Shown here: positions 53,083 to 54,080 of the stretch, piece by piece
How positions within the stretch are numbered: the first letter of the stretch is position 1
How the letters are laid out: each line of letters opens with the position of its first letter
NCBI GenBank assembly: GCA_016841765.1
Contig: JAENYN010000033.1
Span: forward strand, 1-54,080
Length of the DNA: 54,080 bases
Direction: 5' to 3'
Source of the DNA: Guptibacillus hwajinpoensis
Lineage (GTDB): Bacteria; Bacillota; Bacilli; Bacillales; Bacillaceae_O
Made by a program: the position numbers and the translations under genes
The notes under the pieces: model-generated
The model's input: only the letters and a program-made list of their open reading frames with translations
Told to the model about the DNA's origin: nothing
Databases searched by the model: none

Positions 53083-53432
53083 GAATAAGCCTGCAGCAAA
53101 TGCGGGCGGTTGATTCATAGCTCAGAATGAAAAATTAAAGATAACAAACCTTTCACGGACGGAATCGGATTGATTTCGTCCTTTTCTTTTACTTAGTTAA
53201 TCCAGTCATGCATAGAGTTCTTGATCAAAATAAAAAAGAGTCCAGATTTGTCACTAAAACGTTCTGTTTTGGGGTACAAAACACCCATAACATAGCGAAA
53301 TTAAAACCTTAATTGGTTAAAAAACCACTCAATTCATACCGTAATTAACAGTGCAAATAGACAAATCAAAAGGAGCTTGGTTTCCAAGCTCCTTTTTTAT
53401 GAGTTAAAATGGCACCTTATTCAACGGATCCG
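53083..53432. other. AT-rich intergenic gap
   Basis: 350 bp without a gene; composition drops to AT-rich. Only the terminator at 53370-53399 is recognisable. Confidence 0.5.
53370..53399. terminator. bidirectional terminator
   Basis: GGAGCTTGG and CCAAGCTCC form a nine-pair stem with TTTTTTA on the plus side and a short A run on the other. It serves yrvJ and probably the convergent kinase gene. Confidence 0.8.
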
Positions 53433-53948
53433 TTAGTTGAAGTAGTTGTTGATAGAATTTTTGTTGTTAACTACCTCTATCTTGTCCTTATGTAGTGCAT
53501 ATTTGTTGAAAAAATTAACTCTCCCCACATCTTCAAAATATCGGTTCCACCTAAACATTTTATAAAATATTTTTAAGGTTGATTTGTAATTCGATTTCTC
53601 TAGTCGAAGTTTTTGTTTAAGAAACCTCTTTATTATTCGATATGTTCTTACTGAATATTTTGTATCCAAAAAGATAATCAAATCTGCACTATGAAAACAA
53701 TTGCTTACCCAATCCTCATTGTGTACTCCTTCAATTATCCAACTTTCAGATTGTATTATACTATTTAGATACTCTTCTCTTTCTTGTTCAGTTCTTCTTA
53801 TATCTCCAGTCTTATCTCGTATCCAAACAACATTATCTAATTCGTAATACGGTATATCCAATTTTGCAGATATTTCTTTTGCTAAAGTCGTTTTACCACT
53901 TCCAACAGAGCCAATAATATGTATCTTTTTTGGGATGGTCTTTTTCAA
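53433..53948 (-). CDS. FlaR-like P-loop kinase (topology-modulation family)
   Basis: 171 residues from TTG (AGGTGATT upstream). P-loop IHIIGSVGSGKTTLAKEI near the start, ELDNVVWIRDKTGD as the substrate loop, ESWIIEGVHNEDWV and SADLIIFLDTKYSVRTYRII, as in the adenylate-kinase-like FlaR family. The last 60 residues are Lys/Asn-rich. AT content is clearly above that of its neighbours, which suggests recent acquisition. Biological role unknown. Confidence 0.8.
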   Translation of the reverse strand: MKKTIPKKIHIIGSVGSGKTTLAKEISAKLDIPYYELDNVVWIRDKTGDIRRTEQEREEYLNSIIQSESWIIEGVHNEDWVSNCFHSADLIIFLDTKYSVRTYRIIKRFLKQKLRLEKSNYKSTLKIFYKMFRWNRYFEDVGRVNFFNKYALHKDKIEVVNNKNSINNYFN

Positions 53949-54080
53949 ATAATCACCTGCTTAAGGTTATGATAATCCTTTCATTGTTTGAAGTGGTTAC
54001 GCAATCCTTATTAAGCATTCTGCACCGTTAGCATTCCTGTAGAGCGTTATATTTGAGCTTTGATAAAAACAGGGTTCCTC
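53949..54080. other. window end
   Basis: 132 bp with no gene or recognisable element. Confidence 0.4.

Overview
The window is a chromosomal segment of an endospore-forming member of the Bacillaceae. Gene order from about 19.9 kb to 53.1 kb follows the Bacillus subtilis yrhC-mtnN / yrrS-pbpI-greA-udk-yrrO-yrrN-yrrM-yrrL-yrzB-yrrK-yrzL-alaS-yrrI-yrzQ-yrzR-yrrD-recD2-yrrB-mnmA-yrvO-cymR-rarA-yrvM-6S RNA-aspS-hisS-yrvJ block, recalled from knowledge of that genome. Spore-specific genes (sigK, YrzI-type peptides, a YjcZ-like peptide) support a spore former. Species cannot be fixed from the sequence alone.

Region 1 (1-1.45 kb and 14.5-17.3 kb) is spore-associated chromosome: two halves of sigK, several very small genes and copies of dispersed intergenic repeats. 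An array of YrzI-type small proteins alternates with a 19-residue micropeptide.

Region 2 (1448-14530) is a 13.1-kb sigK-intervening 'skin' element. It splits sigK inside the codons for Glu-Ile after Cys-Ile-Glu-Asn. A 6-bp shared core, ATTTCG, lies at both ends, and joining the flanks at it gives one uninterrupted 245-residue SigK. The element encodes a SpoIVCA-type large serine recombinase, a second small serine recombinase, a prophage/ICE-like operon and a replication-initiator-like protein with iteron-like repeats inside its gene. Its cargo is defensive: a restriction-modification pair resembling BstYI (RGATCY), a single-domain ArdA-like protein, a two-gene Kiwa-like system (kwaB-kwaA order) and a small HEPN protein. 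A developmental DNA element carrying an anti-phage island is the main finding.

Region 3 (17.4-19.7 kb) is a ZorA/ZorB-like proton-channel pair without recognisable ZorC, ZorD or ZorE next to it.

Region 4 (19.9-53.1 kb) is the conserved housekeeping block: methionine salvage, cell-wall synthesis (PbpI, MltG, YrvJ), transcription elongation (GreA), tRNA modification (TrhP1/TrhP2/TrmR, MnmA, TcdA), tRNA charging (AlaS, AspS, HisS, two T-box leaders), DNA repair (RecD2, RuvX, RarA), sulfur control (CymR) and a 6S RNA. It is broken by MITE-like intergenic repeats, one of them between the hisS T-box and hisS. Between rarA and tcdA lies a 1.4-kb gene-free stretch with two adjacent arrays, a 21-bp array and a 51-52-bp palindromic array. 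A DUF2536 gene at 21.1 kb has a one-base frameshift.

Region 5 (53.1-54.08 kb) leaves the conserved order with an AT-rich FlaR-like P-loop kinase gene.
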